A stretch of DNA of 64,000 nucleotides from Anodontia alba. Lineage: Eukaryota; Mollusca; Bivalvia; Lucinida; Lucinidae. The notes beneath the pieces are model-generated. The model did not search any database. It had not been told where the DNA came from and was given only the letters and a program-made list of their open reading frames with translations. Below, in pieces: positions 42,642 through 53,803 of the stretch. Both the position numbers and the translations under genes were made by a program. The stretch lies in contig OZ024827.1 of NCBI GenBank assembly GCA_964016985.1, forward strand, positions 15,394,374-15,458,373. Reading direction: 5' to 3'. Position 1 is the stretch's first letter. Every line of letters begins with the position of its first letter.

Positions 42642-42939
42642 GAAAAGTATGGTGAGGAGTGAAGGTGTCTGAATAATATGGGTAAAGACAGCAATCTTTT
42701 GTTTCCTGTCTAGCCTTAAATTTTCATCTGCAGTGGTTTCAAGGTTAAAACGTTTTGCACTTGCAAGTAGATAATTTTCTTTTTTCTTTGCTAATAATGC
42801 ATACATTTTTATTAAGAAGATGTAACTGTAACTAATTTAATTAGCATAAAGATTCTAGATGAAACAAAATGGAGAGACCTAATTGAAACACTTATTGCTG
42901 GAATGATGCTTGGTACTTATGTTTTTGATTTGTACACTG

Positions 42940-43250
42940 AACAAAAAAAGTCTTAGCATTATGCTGTTAGCCACCAAATTAGCAGACAACAAATAAATAA
43001 TTATCACAAATGCAGCATACAACATTTTGATTTTTTTTTTTAATTCAGAGAAAATAAGGTTTGACACTTCATGTGATTCTGCTCGGCAAATAATTCACAT
43101 GGAATGCCAAGTCTTATTTTCTAAAACAACAACAACAAGATAATAATAATAAAAAAAAACAAAAAAAATTTAGCATGTCTAATAATAAAAAAAACAAAAA
43201 CATTTAGCATGTCGTCTGTTACAATTTTGCATTGTGCTTGAAGATTCTGA
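42940..43250. mobile_element. Family B MITE (B10), diverged
   Basis: TGCAGCATACAACATTTTGA, the AAGGTTTGACACTTCATGTG / AATTCACATGGAATGCCAAG arms and GTCGTCTGTTACAATTTTGC remain; A-rich expansion with a duplicated ATTTAGCATGTC block on the right. Confidence 0.6.
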
Positions 43251-43440
43251 TTTTTTTTTAATGGAAAATGAAAGCTTTAGCAAATCTCAGTTGATAAACA
43301 ATTAAATATGGTTCTTCGTATGTGTGCCAGAAGACTGGACTTGACATTTCATGATAATTGTGTCTGTGTCAGTTCCCGTTTTCTGGAGAAAAAAAAAATA
43401 GACAATTTGCATGAAATCTAGCCATGTTTTCTGGGAAAGA

Positions 43441-43720
43441 CATTACGAAAACACGCCTATTCAAATATACTGAAAATTTTACAACCAAAAAAGGAAAATT
43501 TTCAGATAAAAAATTCTGATATTTTTTTCATATTTCTGCTCAAAACATAGATTGTGGGTACTTGTTAGAACCGCCTTGGCGAGGCGGTTCTAACGAGTAC
43601 ATACAATCTATGTTTTTTAGCAAAATAAGAAAAATAATATACACCCCTGTAAACCCCAGTTTTACTTTATAAAAGTGGGGTTTAAGGGGGTCAAAATTAT
43701 ATAGGCGTGTTTTCGTAATG
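43441..43720. mobile_element. Family E MITE (E4)
   Basis: CATTACGAAAACACGCCTAT and ATAGGCGTGTTTTCGTAATG are perfect 20-bp TIRs; it is the copy closest to consensus. Confidence 0.9.
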
Positions 43721-43899
43721 GAAAAAACAATTACTGTATGCTGTTATGAAGTTTCATGCTTATTTTCTCCACATCAAATTCTATTTTCTGCAAAGAAAGA
43801 CAATTTGCAAGAAGTTTCAAGCCATATTGTGTGGAAAAAAATAAAAAAAATATTAATTTGGTGTACTGTGAAAACAAAAGTTTTATGTATCAAATTGAT

Positions 43900-44116
43900 G
43901 CTTAGCATGCTGTGTACAAATGTCATCTGTTTATGTCGTCTGCTGAATATTCTTGCAAACTTTTCAAACCTATTTAGGCATACAGGCAAACAGTGTGGGC
44001 CCTGATCAGACTGTTCCTAGATCTGGGTCCACACTGTTTGCAAAAATGACTTTTAAAATCACAAACAGATGACAAAGCAGGCGACAATTGTTGTGATTGG
44101 CAGTTTAAGGGTTAAA
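43900..44116. mobile_element. Family B ends with family-A-type hairpin (B6), inverted to B5
   Basis: Collinear with B5 in reverse orientation: TTGCAAACTTTTCAAACC, hairpin GCAAACAGTGTGGGCCCTGA (about 43988-44042), ATTGGCAGTTTAAGGG then TTAA. Half of the hairpin loop is deleted. Confidence 0.75.
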
Positions 44117-44260
44117 ATATTCTTCTTATTTTTTTCCAGAAAATAGGCTTAAATTCTTCATGCAAAATGGCTCCATTCACATGAAAGGTTGAAGCCTATT
44201 TTCTGGGAAAATAAGAAAAAGTATTTTCAAATTTGTTGTCTGCTAAATGTGCCCAGAGAG
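44114..44260. mobile_element. Family C MITE, truncated
   Basis: Starts at the TTAA ending B6 without the usual terminus; ends GCCCAGAGAGTGGTTAGG. Paired arms around CATGCAAAATGGCTCC. Confidence 0.6.
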
Positions 44261-44474
44261 TGGTTAGGTACAGTGGTAAAACCATGCCAAGAGAAAAGGT
44301 GTTTTCAGGGATTATGTGAACAGTAAAGATCCAAATTAAGTAGTCTGTGCAGGACTTTGATATACATTGTTGTTTTCTACAGTACCTATTCATATATTAA
44401 GTGGACAGTGAAGGCCCTGATTATACTGCACAGATATGCGCATTTTAATAAGGCATAGCTTATTCATATGAAGT

Positions 44475-44682
44475 TTAACCCATAAAGCACCAGTTGCAAC
44501 TGCAGTAGATAACATTTTTATATTTCTTTTATTTTTTAAAGAAAAAAAAGGCTTGGCATTTATGTGAATCATCTGTAGCAGATGATTCACATGAAATGTC
44601 AAACCTTATTATCTTAGAAAAATGATTTTTTAGAAATTATATTGTCATCTGCTACGATTTTGCTTGGCATTTTAAAGGTTAA
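44475..44682. mobile_element. Family B MITE (B7)
   Basis: TTAACCCATAAAGCACCAG to GGCATTTTAAAGGTTAA; arms meet at ATCATCTGTAGCAGATGAT. Confidence 0.85.
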
Positions 44683-44805
44683 TCCCTTTTCCTTATCAAA
44701 AGGCAGAAAAGTGTATCATTTATTCCTGAAGTGTTTCATTTAATTCAGAAACACGATTTTGTGATTTCTGCAAACTATTTAGCTGCACTCCCAAAAGCAC
44801 TTAAT

Positions 44806-45018
44806 TTAACCCTTCTCTTGCTGAACACGACGTGCCCTGTCTTAGCAAACAGTGAAGATCCAGATCAGTTGGGTTCTGAAGAAGCCATCTGATCTGGATC
44901 TGCACTGTTTATCATTAAATATGTGAATTTCTATCAAAAACCCGAATCAAGTAATCTGATTGGCTGGAAATTAGAAGTGGGCGTGGCATCTTAATTTATT
45001 CAGCATGACAAGGGTTAA
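44806..45018. mobile_element. Family A MITE (A8), CCCTTCTCTTGC subtype
   Basis: TTAA at 44806-44809 and 45015-45018; CCCTTCTCTTGCTGAACACG left end and CAGCATGACAAGGG right end, so the two ends come from different subtypes. Confidence 0.85.
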
Positions 45019-45279
45019 CTTAACTTGGCAAATTACAAGTGCATATTTTATGATTGACCAACCTGTTTGTGGAAGCTGAATACGGTATTTACCTTCACTA
45101 TTGAGACTTAAAGGCTTGAGCAAACAGTGTAGATCCAGATCAGATGCAGTGTCTATTCAGGGTTTACACCATGTGCCACTCATCCAGCAGCTTTATAACA
45201 CATCAATAGGAAGTAAGGTGTTCCAATATTTAGGGTAAATACGGTACTTTTGATGAAGTTGGTGCATTAAGTTTTGCCT

Positions 45280-46020
45280 TGCCTCCCTTTGAGTTGTGTC
45301 TGGGCCATTATTCTAAATCAGGTGTAGAGTCACTAAATTTGGTGATGTTTTACATCTCGGGAAGACAATTTGTCACATGCAAAACATTAGATAAGCTGAT
45401 GCAATACTTCAATTAGTTATTGTATAGCCCTTGGTACAAATTCTACATCCCAATATTCATATCTTCTGACCTGATTGAAGGAGCATCACCAAATTTGCTG
45501 CGTTTATTCAGCTTAGGATGACAGTATACTGTCATGTGATGCAATATTCCTAGAGTTATGATCCATTCATGGTGCAAAGTCTTTATTCTAAACCATTTGG
45601 AAGTGCCATACCAAATCTGGTATGATTGTACAGCTTAGGATGATGATATGGTCATATGATACAGCATTTCTGGGGTTGTAGCCCTTTTTACAGAATCTGC
45701 ACTGGGCTATATTTTCTAATTTAGTCAAATGAGGTCAGATTTGTTGGGATTGTTCATCTTAGGAAGACACTTTTCATCTGCTTAATGCTTAGCACTCTGG
45801 GTAAAACATTCAGCAGATGACATTTTGAAATATTTTTCTTATCTTTACTAGAAAATAGGATTTGACATTTCATGCAAATTATCTGCTTAGGAGACATCAG
45901 ATCCTATTTTCTAGGAAAAATAAGAAAAATATCAGTTTGCCATCTGCTGAATGTGCCCTGAGAGTGGTAAGGATTAAAGTGGGTCATGTGATGCATTATC
46001 TCCAGGGATAAGATGTGTGG
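45280..46020. repeat. Degenerate ~155-bp tandem array interrupted by C10
   Basis: Units share CAGCTTAGGATGACAGTATA, GTCATGTGATGCAATATTCC and TAGAGTTATGATCC. After C10 the array resumes with GGTCATGTGATGCATTATCTCC. Confidence 0.65.
45782..45977. mobile_element. Family C MITE (C10), nested in the array
   Basis: TTAA at 45782-45785 and 45974-45977; TGCTTAGCACTCTGGGTAAA left and CCCTGAGAGTGGTAAGGA right. Confidence 0.85.
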
Positions 46021-46132
46021 ATGTGCAAGTTGATTTGGGCGTTTGCTTTCTGTATAAAGCCTTGAAGACCCATTCCCTGGAAAATAATTATAAAGAATTT
46101 GACTGTTGTCTGCTACAGTTTTGCCTGGCACC

Positions 46133-46350
46133 ATAACCTTTACCACTGTCGGGGCAAATTCAGCAGACAATAAATTAATAATATTTTTCTTATTTTGCAC
46201 AGAAAACAGAATTTGATATTTCATTCAAATTGTCTCCAATGGAGATAATTGGCATGAAATGTCAAGTCTTGTTTCCTGGGAAAAATAAGAAAAAAGAAAT
46301 ATTTCAAAATGTCATCTGCTGAAACTTTTATCCAGAGTGCTAAGCGTTAA
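46133..46350. mobile_element. Family C MITE (C11) next to a family B end
   Basis: ATAACCTTTACCACTGTCGG to CCAGAGTGCTAAGCGTTAA. Directly to its left, 46090-46132 (GTTGTCTGCTACAGTTTTGCC) is a family B right half, so C11 probably landed in a B copy. Confidence 0.75.
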
Positions 46351-47209
46351 GGGTAAAGAAGCTACGTTATCTTTCATGCCCCGGATACACTCAACACTTT
46401 TCCTGCATCTAAATTTCAGTGTGCAAGAAAGAAAGATGCGGGATATGTGAATTATGATGTAATATGCATTCTTACCTGAAGGTCTGGTTCCCAGTACATT
46501 AGGATTTTATAATGAGAATTGACAGAATCATTTAGTGCATGCCTGCATGAACTATTAGGGCAGAAAATGCATTTTATGAAGGCATGGTAAATTTTGAATT
46601 TTCTGGATTCTGAAGAGATCTCATAACTATTCATCAAAAAAGTCCAACATTTTAAGTGGACTGGATACACTGTGTAAATTTTCCATGTTTTAGAAGGGAG
46701 ACAACTTTTGTGACTTCCTGTTTGCGTTCCTGCACACCAAGTCCTTTCTGAAAAGGGTTTACTCTAAAGAAAGGGGAGCAAATTCTGTCCTTTTAGAGTA
46801 GACTCCTTTTCAGATGGGAGGCAAAACAAATTGAGCCAATGCTCGCCAAAACCTACAATAAGACCAGCAAAGACTCAGATCAGCTTGTACATCCACTCAG
46901 TATGGCAAGAGTTCTCATTTATCCCTCTTTGGATAGCCCAGAGGCTGTAGAAGGCACATGCAATCAGCAAAGACTCTGATCAGCCTGCACAGATGCACAG
47001 GCTGATTTGAGTCTTCACTGATAGCACACGGCTTATTGTAGGTTTTATCATGCGCTAGCTCATTTTGAAAGAGTTGTCACCCCCAAAAGTATTCATTCCC
47101 CTTGAGGAAGTAATTCACATAAAGTGTCTGGGTCTGTTTTCTAGAAAAAATATATAAAAAAAAGTATTGTTAGGTTTTTATTTAATTCCTTAAAAAGCTA
47201 CGGTAACCA
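46351..47209. other. Non-coding stretch with inverted repeat pair
   Basis: Two weak copies of a TCAGCAAAGACTCTGATCAG-type palindrome (about 46870-46915, 46960-47030) relate to 60.1-60.3 kb. AGAAGGGAGACAACTTTTG (46690) recurs at 56878. No gene is seen. Confidence 0.5.
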
Positions 47210-47660
47210 GAACTGCAGTAGACACCATTTTTATTTATCTGACAAAATAAAGCTTGGCATTTTATGAATGCTAAGTCTTCCCAGCTAGCATTCTACGTAA
47301 ATCTACATCGGGCCGTCATCGGCCCGTCCGCTACCCTGACGGGCTTATGACGGCCCTATATAGATTTACGTAGAATGCTGACTGGGTTATTATGGCCTCC
47401 AACCTGTAGGGCTGGGGAGGGGGACATATTGATTTTGGTGCCGATCCAGTTGACGTCTGAGCATCATCTGACACTTAGATTTTGGTGACCTTGTCCTGAT
47501 TTTCAAGGTCATAGCAGTAGAAAAACTGAAAATTCATGGTTGGGGGACCTCTGTTTTCTCTGAAAACATAATTACTAGTTATCTCTGAAAAATGAAAAAA
47601 AAAAGGAAAAAAATTAGAATATTGTCTACTACAATTTATTTAGTGCTTAAAGGGTTAAGT
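47210..47660. mobile_element. Family B MITE remnant (B11) carrying a palindrome
   Basis: AACTGCAGTAGACACCATTT and ATTGTCTACTACAATTTATT outer parts with TTTAGTGCTTAAAGGGTTAA end; interrupted at 47280. Confidence 0.55.
47280..47386. mobile_element. 107-bp palindromic MITE, CCCAG ends
   Basis: CCCAGCTAGCATTCTACGTA and ACGTAGAATGCTGACTGGG outer arms; inner arms GGGCCGTCATCGGCCCGTC and GACGGGCTTATGACGGCCC. Unusually GC-rich for the window. Confidence 0.75.
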
Positions 47661-47880
47661 CTGCATGAAAGGGAATTGACTGATTTCTGTCCAACTTTTT
47701 TCTGCTTCAGAAATGACAAATGCCTGTTACATTGAAATATTATATTGTAATCAGGAGACACACCTGAATCTACTTCAATTGTTTTAAACCCTTAGTGTGC
47801 TGAAATTCAGCAGTGCTGTTGTTTTTATTTCTCCATTTTTCGTGAAATTTCATACAGATCATGTCCTAACATGCTGCTGT

Positions 47881-48054
47881 TTAACACTTTGCATGCGGGG
47901 TAAAAATTTCAGCAGATGATATTTTGAAATATTTTTCTTATTTCTCCTACAAAATAGGATTTGACACCTATGTCAGATCCTATTTTTCTAGCAGAAATAA
48001 GAAAAATATCAGTTTGTCGTCTGCTGAATCTGCCCAAAGCATGGTAAGTGTTAA
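47881..48054. mobile_element. Family C MITE (C12), small
   Basis: TTAACACTTTGCATGCGGGG to GCATGGTAAGTGTTAA; hairpin stem shortened to GACACCTATGTC. Confidence 0.75.
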
Positions 48055-48178
48055 TACAAATGAGCAGATGATGTTTCTTTCTTTCAACTTCTTCGTAAGT
48101 TAAAAAAAATAATTAAAATATCATCAGCTCATATGTAAATTCAGCACCTGAACAGTTAAAAGCACATTCAGCTTGTGT

Positions 48179-48414
48179 TTAACCCTTGAAGTGCTAAGCA
48201 AATTGCAGCAGACAACATTCTGTTTGTTTGTTTTTTTATTTTACATGTATTATTATTTTTTGGAGAAAATTAAACTTGACATTTCATGTGAATCTTCTGC
48301 CTAGCTTATATTATAGTCTTAATTTTGCTGAAAAATGAAAAATAAAAAAAAAAATAAAAAAAATGGGAAAGATCAAAGCATCTAGTGCAGCTGTGATTGG
48401 ACTTTAAAGGTTTG
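48179..48414. mobile_element. Family B MITE (B8)
   Basis: TTAACCCTTGAAGTGCTAAG left end with GCAGCAGACAACATTCTG; right arm decayed, ending GATTGGACTTTAAAGG. Confidence 0.7.
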
Positions 48415-48589
48415 ACACATTGAAGAAGTGGATGATGGGTAAATGATGTGACTAAATCTAATAGTGGACAAATCACATACAGTTTGAAGATTGTTTACAA
48501 TGGTTCTTTGATATGTTTTTGTTTTTTATATGAAGTAAACATTGTGTTTACAAGATGCTCAACCATTCACACACTTTACCACACTCTTA

Positions 48590-48656
48590 CCCAGCAGACA
48601 CACAACATTGAAACAACATTGAATTGACGTTGTTTCAAGGTTGTGTGCCTGCTGGG
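48590..48656. mobile_element. 67-bp palindromic MITE, CCCAGCAG ends
   Basis: CCCAGCAGACACACAACATT and its near-perfect inverse around TTGAATTGACG, flanked by TTA on both sides. Confidence 0.75.
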
Positions 48657-48818
48657 TTACCCTTTTCAGCAGATGATAGATTGATCATATTTTTATCCTT
48701 TTTCCCAGCTAAGAAGACAATTTGCAGGAAATGTCAAACCCTATTTTCTGGAAACATAAGAAAAAAATATTTCAAAATGTTATTAGCTGAAATTTTTACC
48801 CAGCATGCTAGAAAACAG
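48657..48818. mobile_element. Family C MITE (C13), partial
   Basis: CAGCAGATGATAGATTGATC and TAAGAAAAAAATATTTCAAA parts with end ACCCAGCATGCTAG; its left terminus is replaced by the 67-bp palindrome. Confidence 0.6.
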
Positions 48819-48869
48819 CAGTTGACCCGAGGCATGCCATGGCCCATGTTACAACTCAAAATGTAGAAA

Positions 48870-49140
48870 TTTTCTATATTTTGCATTAGCCTTAACACAA
48901 AATGTAGACATTAATTTTTTGTACATTTTACACTGATATGATTAATGTCAATGCAAAAGGCAAACAAGTTACTGCACTGTGAACTATACCAAAATAAATG
49001 TATGTCCCTACACAGTGGTATTTATTTCATATATTCAAGCTATAACATGACTATCCTACCTATCATCACGAAATGTAGAAATGTCTACATTTTGCATTGA
49101 TGCTAACGCAAAATGTAGAAATTTTTACTTTTCTATAGTT
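48870..49140. repeat. AAATGTAGAAA repeat region
   Basis: AAAATGTAGAAATTTTCTAT and CGCAAAATGTAGAAATTTTT recur in both orientations around 48860-48930 and 49075-49130, forming several small hairpins. Confidence 0.5.
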
Positions 49141-49310
49141 TGCTTTGTAACAATGCCATGTCAAAAGGTATATGTAGACAGGGTTTGCCCTCAGAGTGCA
49201 GATGGGCTGGATTCTGTAGAATATACACCACAACCTCATTATAACACTATTGCTGGGATCCAAAGCAAACAACGTGTTAGCTAAACAACCATGTTGTATT
49301 CAAACAAATA

Positions 49311-49644
49311 CAGTTGACTCTCGTTATCTCGAACTCCAAGGGACTCTATAAAACACTTTGAGATATCGGTACTTCGACATATCAGGTTTGCGGAACTGAG
49401 AAAAACAATTAATCGAACAAACACCTTAAACAGAATGAATATGTAATTTGACTCTTAAGTTAAGAGACATATTGAAAATATTGTGGAAAAGAGGAGAAAT
49501 TGCTCCTAAGGAGCAATTTCTCCTCTTTTCCACAATATTTTGTTGCCTTTTGGTAGCTCTTTGTGTTAAAACAGGGACCAGATTTTCACTTCGAGATAAG
49601 CGGTTATTCGAGATAAGCGAGTTCGAGATAATGAGAGTCGACTG
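49311..49644. mobile_element. Pogo/Tigger-like MITE, 334 bp
   Basis: CAGTTGACTCTCGTTATCTC and its inverse GAGATAATGAGAGTCGACTG, with TA at 49309-49310 and 49645-49646. Inside, 49478-49539 is a perfect palindrome (AATATTGTGGAAAAGAGGAG...). No transposase. Confidence 0.85.
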
Positions 49645-49646
49645 TA

Positions 49647-50667
49647 TGTATATAGAAAAATGACCATAAATAACTTTTTTTTTTTATTTTCATCTGACAT
49701 TTTGCCTTATGCATTTATCAAGGACATAGTAAACAAAGTATGACTATGACGCCAGCACAAAACATTTATAACGTAATGGCACCAAATTCATTACTAGAAT
49801 ATTAGCGGAAAAATATACATATAATGTTGTGCAAAGTTAAATAAGTGGCAGGAAAAAGACAATCATACACAGTGAGGACCCTGATCAGAGCACAGAAATA
49901 GAAGGAACAAATGGTTTCTGATAAAGTATTGTCATTTACAACTAACGTTTCATTTACAATAAAACCACCAAGCAAAAACCAACATTCCAAGTGATACTGC
50001 TAGGAGAATATAATTTTTTTGTTTAAGAACAATACAATTTGTCTGAAAAAAGCATCACTAATAAATAATAAAATATAAACTTCTTGTCTACACTTTATAA
50101 ACACAAAATTTATGGACCAACCATGCACCAGCAGACCAGGCATTGTGTGGAACCCAGGAGAGTAATAGAAGAATGAAAACTGGTGCTGCTTACAAATTTC
50201 TTCTCAGGTCCAGATAAAGGGAGCTTTCAGAAGATTTTTTTTTTCACCTAAACATACCTTGTTGGTAGTTATTGGAATCGCCTCACCGAGGCAATTTCAA
50301 TGAGTACAAGATATGCTTTGGTGCAAAAAATAACAAAAATTACCTCAAATTATAACTTTTGTTATCACCTTATCTGGGGGGTTGTAATCTATTGTTGGTT
50401 ATATAGTATTTTTTTATTCCAAATTAACAAAAGAAATTCTAAAGTTGGATCATAGATCAAAGATGGGAAACAATTTTGATGTATGAAAATGGTTTAAATT
50501 TTGACATATCACGTAACATACAAATTACAATATAGATATTTTCATTATTATCTTACCGCGTAAATGCTTCTGTATTTTATTATATCACCAAAACAGTGCC
50601 GGAAAAGAAAAACAACTACAAAACTTTTGCCTCCTGTTATTTTCCAAGTTGTCAGTCTATTAAGATT
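49647..50667. other. Non-coding stretch with a family H hairpin
   Basis: H2 lies at about 50240-50335 (ATTGGAATCGCCTCACCGAG...). Nothing else is recognised on either strand. Confidence 0.5.
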
Positions 50668-50873
50668 TTAACCCTTGTCCTGCTGAATAAATTGAAATGC
50701 CACACCCACTTCTAATTTTCAGCCAGTCAGATTGCTTGATTCGAATTGTTGCTATAAATTCACATACTTGAAGGCAAACAGTGCAGATCCAGATCAGTTC
50801 AGAAGCCAACTGATCTGGATCTGCACTGTTTGCAAAGGCAGGGTATATCCAGGCTCAGCAGGACAAGGGTTAA
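50668..50873. mobile_element. Family A MITE (A9)
   Basis: TTAA at 50668-50671 and 50870-50873; CCCTTGTCCTGCTGAATAAA and CTCAGCAGGACAAGGG, the most symmetrical ends in the window. Confidence 0.9.
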
Positions 50874-51021
50874 TTAAGGTGAATAGAGACCCTGGCTGTA
50901 ATGCAGTATTACCCTAAGTACTCGGAGTCTCGGACACTATGATTCCATACCATACTTGTCCTAAAATTTGAACAAGTCCATTTTACTGCTTGTTGATATG
51001 TCTACCCATCACGAAAACATA

Positions 51022-52358
51022 CGAGGGATGTTCGAAATGAATTGCTTATTGTCCTCTAGCTCGATATTCACGTGGGGCACAATAAAAACCAATACATACC
51101 TGTATAGGGCTATTCAATATCTACACAATGGTGTATAAATGTACATGTTAGACTGTGTAAGACATAAAATTTGCCATTTGAATACACGCAGTCATTGACC
51201 ACTGCAGTAAAACTGGTTGGTAGAAGCGTCGACAAAAAAGATGAAATATGGGCTTACATCAAAGCTCGCTCAAAACTTGGTTGTTCTTTGGAGAAGCTGA
51301 TGACTGAAATTTCTACTGCTTTTGGACCTTCTTGTGTGTCTTATGACACAGTTAGGCGGTGGAAAAAGAAATTTGAGTCTGGTGTAATGTCCATCAAAAA
51401 TGCACCGAAATCAGGTAGGCCAAAATCTGCATCTCGTAAAGAAATCGTTTCCAAAATAAAGGAAATCATTGAAGGAGATGCCAGATTTACAGTTCGTGAT
51501 ATTGCACGAAAGGTAGGCATATCACTATCAACGGTTCACCTTAGTTTGAAGAAGCATTTGAAAGTCAGAAAGATTTCTGCTAGATGGGTGCCACATCTGT
51601 TGACTGACGAGCGAAAGAGGCAACGGGTTAAAGTGGCCAAAAAGCTGCTTCAAATGTTTCCAAAATATGACAAAAAGCAGTTTGCCAATGTCGTCACAGG
51701 TGATGAAACCTGGGTCCCTTATTTTGAGCCCGTCAGAAAGGTTAGCAATAAGATCTGGGCCACTAAACACAGCAAACGCCCATAATTGCCAAACGTTCTT
51801 TGAGTACAAAGAAGGTTTTGTATGCAATCTTCTTCTCTGGTGAAGGAGTCGCAATAAAAGTGCCAGTGAAAAAGGGCAAAAGCATCACCGGGAAGTACTA
51901 CAAAGACGTAGTTCTGAAGAAACTGAAAAAGTATTATCAGAAACGACGCCCTGCCACTGGTTTTAAACATGTCCGTCTTCTACATGACAATGCCCCAGCT
52001 CATACCTCCGCAATAGTTACGGCGTTTTTGAAGAAAGAAAAAGTAACTGTTTTGCCTCACGCCCCGTATTCCCCAGACCTTGCCCCATGTGATTTCTTTT
52101 TGTTTCCGAAATTGAAAGCATTCCTTGCTGGGCGGAAATACCAGTCCCGACAGGCACTTGGATCTGCCATTCATCAGTACCTTATTACTGTGCCCAAATC
52201 AGCGTACCGTGCCGCCTTCAAGAAGTGGATACATCGGCTGAAACTTTGCATTTCTAGCCACGGGGAGTACTTCGAGGGCATGAAATGAGTACTTTTTGGC
52301 TAACTTGAAATTTGAAGTCTCCAGATAGAAATAAGCAATTCATTTCGAACATCCCTCG
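51022..52358 (+). mobile_element. Mariner transposon, 1337 bp, perfect TIRs
   Basis: 51022-51050 and 52330-52358 are exact 29-bp inverted repeats (CGAGGGATGTTCGAAATGAA...), each next to a TA target duplication (51020-51021, 52359-52360). It encodes one transposase with a single evident lesion. Perfect ends and a near-intact gene indicate a young copy. Confidence 0.97.
51171..52288 (+). pseudogene. Mariner transposase with one frameshift
   Basis: Cut-and-paste transposase of the IS630-Tc1-mariner superfamily. The first frame (to a stop at 51785) has two helix-turn-helix regions (YDTVRRWKKKFESG; ARKVGISLSTVHLSLKKHL), the WVPHLLTDE linker and the first catalytic Asp in TGDETWV. A one-base loss near 51781 moves the reading to the frame ending at 52288, with LLHDNAPAHTS and YSPDLAPCDFFLF. 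Thirty-four residues separate the last two catalytic Asp, the D34D signature. No ATG is seen before the first helix; the true start is unclear or lost. Confidence 0.93.
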
Positions 52359-52629
52359 TACCTATATAATTTTGACCCCCTTAAACCCCACTTTTATATA
52401 GTAAAACTGGGGTTTACAGGGGTATACATTATTTTTCTTATTTCTGCTTAAAAGCATAGATTGTGGGTACTTGTTAGAACCACCTCAGTGAGGTGGTTCT
52501 AATGAGTACCCACAATCTATGTTTTGAGCAGGAACATGAAAAATATCAGATTTTTTATCCAAAAACTTCCAAGTTTTTGGTGGTGAAATTTTCAGTATAT
52601 TTGAATAGGCGTGTTTTCGTAATGCAGCT

Positions 52630-53160
52630 GCCTATTAGTTGTAAACAGTTTAGACACTGATAAGATGTGGCATTCTGTTGCATCAGATCTGGGTCAGCAC
52701 TGTTTGCTCGGGCCTATCTGTCCCAATACTTAGGATAAATATGGTATGTTTGTTTATGGGAAGATGTTAGTGAGTTGGCTTGTAATGATGTTGTTATTGC
52801 GTTTGATTGAATTTCTTTTGACAGGCAAAACATGGAAGTTGGTCCCATTGTAACAACACAATCAGGAACTTGATTTTAATTTCAAGACTTTTCAATGAAG
52901 TTTTAACCATAAATTGAATTTACTCAATTATCAGCATGTTTGTGTCAAAACACATTTAATGTATACAGATTGTTAAAGTAACCATTACATTTCGGAGGAA
53001 AGTCATTACTGATTTGGTTCAAGTAAACAATTTCCTGTTGAGGAGGCCGATGAATACTGTAATAGTGCTAAGTATTGGGACAGACAGGCCTGAGCAAACA
53101 GCATAGGCCCAGATCAGACAGGGCAGATGTGGGGTCTGATCAGGTTCTACACTGTTTACT
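52630..53160. repeat. Two decayed foldback repeats with common hairpin
   Basis: 52645-52750 (AAACAGTTTAGACACTGATA ... GGATAAATATGGTA) and 53050-53160 (AAACAGCATAGGCCCAGATC ... TTCTACACTGTTTAC) share TATTGGGACAG-like flanks but no clear ends. Confidence 0.5.
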
Positions 53161-53169
53161 ATTCATCCA

Positions 53170-53500
53170 GCAGTTTTTACTCTGTTGTATGCTTGGGAGG
53201 TTGTGGGTTCGATTCCCAGCCAAGTCGTACCAAAAACTTTACAGTGGTACTAGCAGCTCTTTCACTGGGCACTCAACATTAAGAAAGTAGAGCTAGGAAT
53301 CAGAACTGGTCAGCCATGTGTCAATATAATGTGACTCAGGGTGGAATATCTTCTCATGTGTCTTGGGCATGATATTTCAGTCAGGCAGCACTTTAAAATT
53401 GAGCATTGAGCTCCTTGACACATCCAGATATCATCGCAATATGACTGAGAGGTTTTTGAAAATGACATAAATCCTGAATAAAACAAATAAAAAAGCAGTT
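53170..53500 (+). mobile_element. SINE-like element, B-box only
   Basis: TTGTGGGTTCGATTCCCAGCC (53201-53221) is a good Pol III B-box; the A-box is missing, so the head is truncated. The body contains CAGCACTTTAAAATTGAGCA and ATCATCGCAATATGACTGA, ending TTGAAAATGACATAAATCC and an ACAAATAAAAAA tail. Confidence 0.65.
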
Positions 53501-53536
53501 TTTAGATGCATAAGCAGGAAGTCAAATGGACTTGTT

Positions 53537-53753
53537 TTAATCCTTGCCATGCTGAATAAATTAAAATGCCATGCCTACTTCTAATTTACAGCCAATCTGA
53601 TTAATACTTGATCCAGATTGTTGATATAAATCCACATACTTAATGACAAACAGTGCAGATACAGATCAGTTGGCTTCTCTAGAAGCCAACTGATCTGGAT
53701 CTGCACTGTTTGTAAAGGCAGGGTATATCCAGGTTCAGCAGGACCAGGGTTAA
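53537..53753. mobile_element. Family A MITE (A10)
   Basis: TTAATCCTTGCCATGCTGAA to TCAGCAGGACCAGGGTTAA; complete hairpin centred on GGCTTCTCTAGAAGCC. Confidence 0.9.
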
Positions 53754-53803
53754 ACTTTTAGGACAGGGTTGGTATGCGGATAAGGTGTCCTAGTATCAAG
53801 GGT

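Larger units (their letters stand above)
51007..52624. mobile_element. Family E MITE (E5) carrying the mariner
   Basis: CATCACGAAAACA is followed by the mariner; CTATATAATTTTGACCCCC resumes at 52361 and the copy ends at ATAGGCGTGTTTTCGTAATG. Orientation is opposite to E1-E4. Confidence 0.9.
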
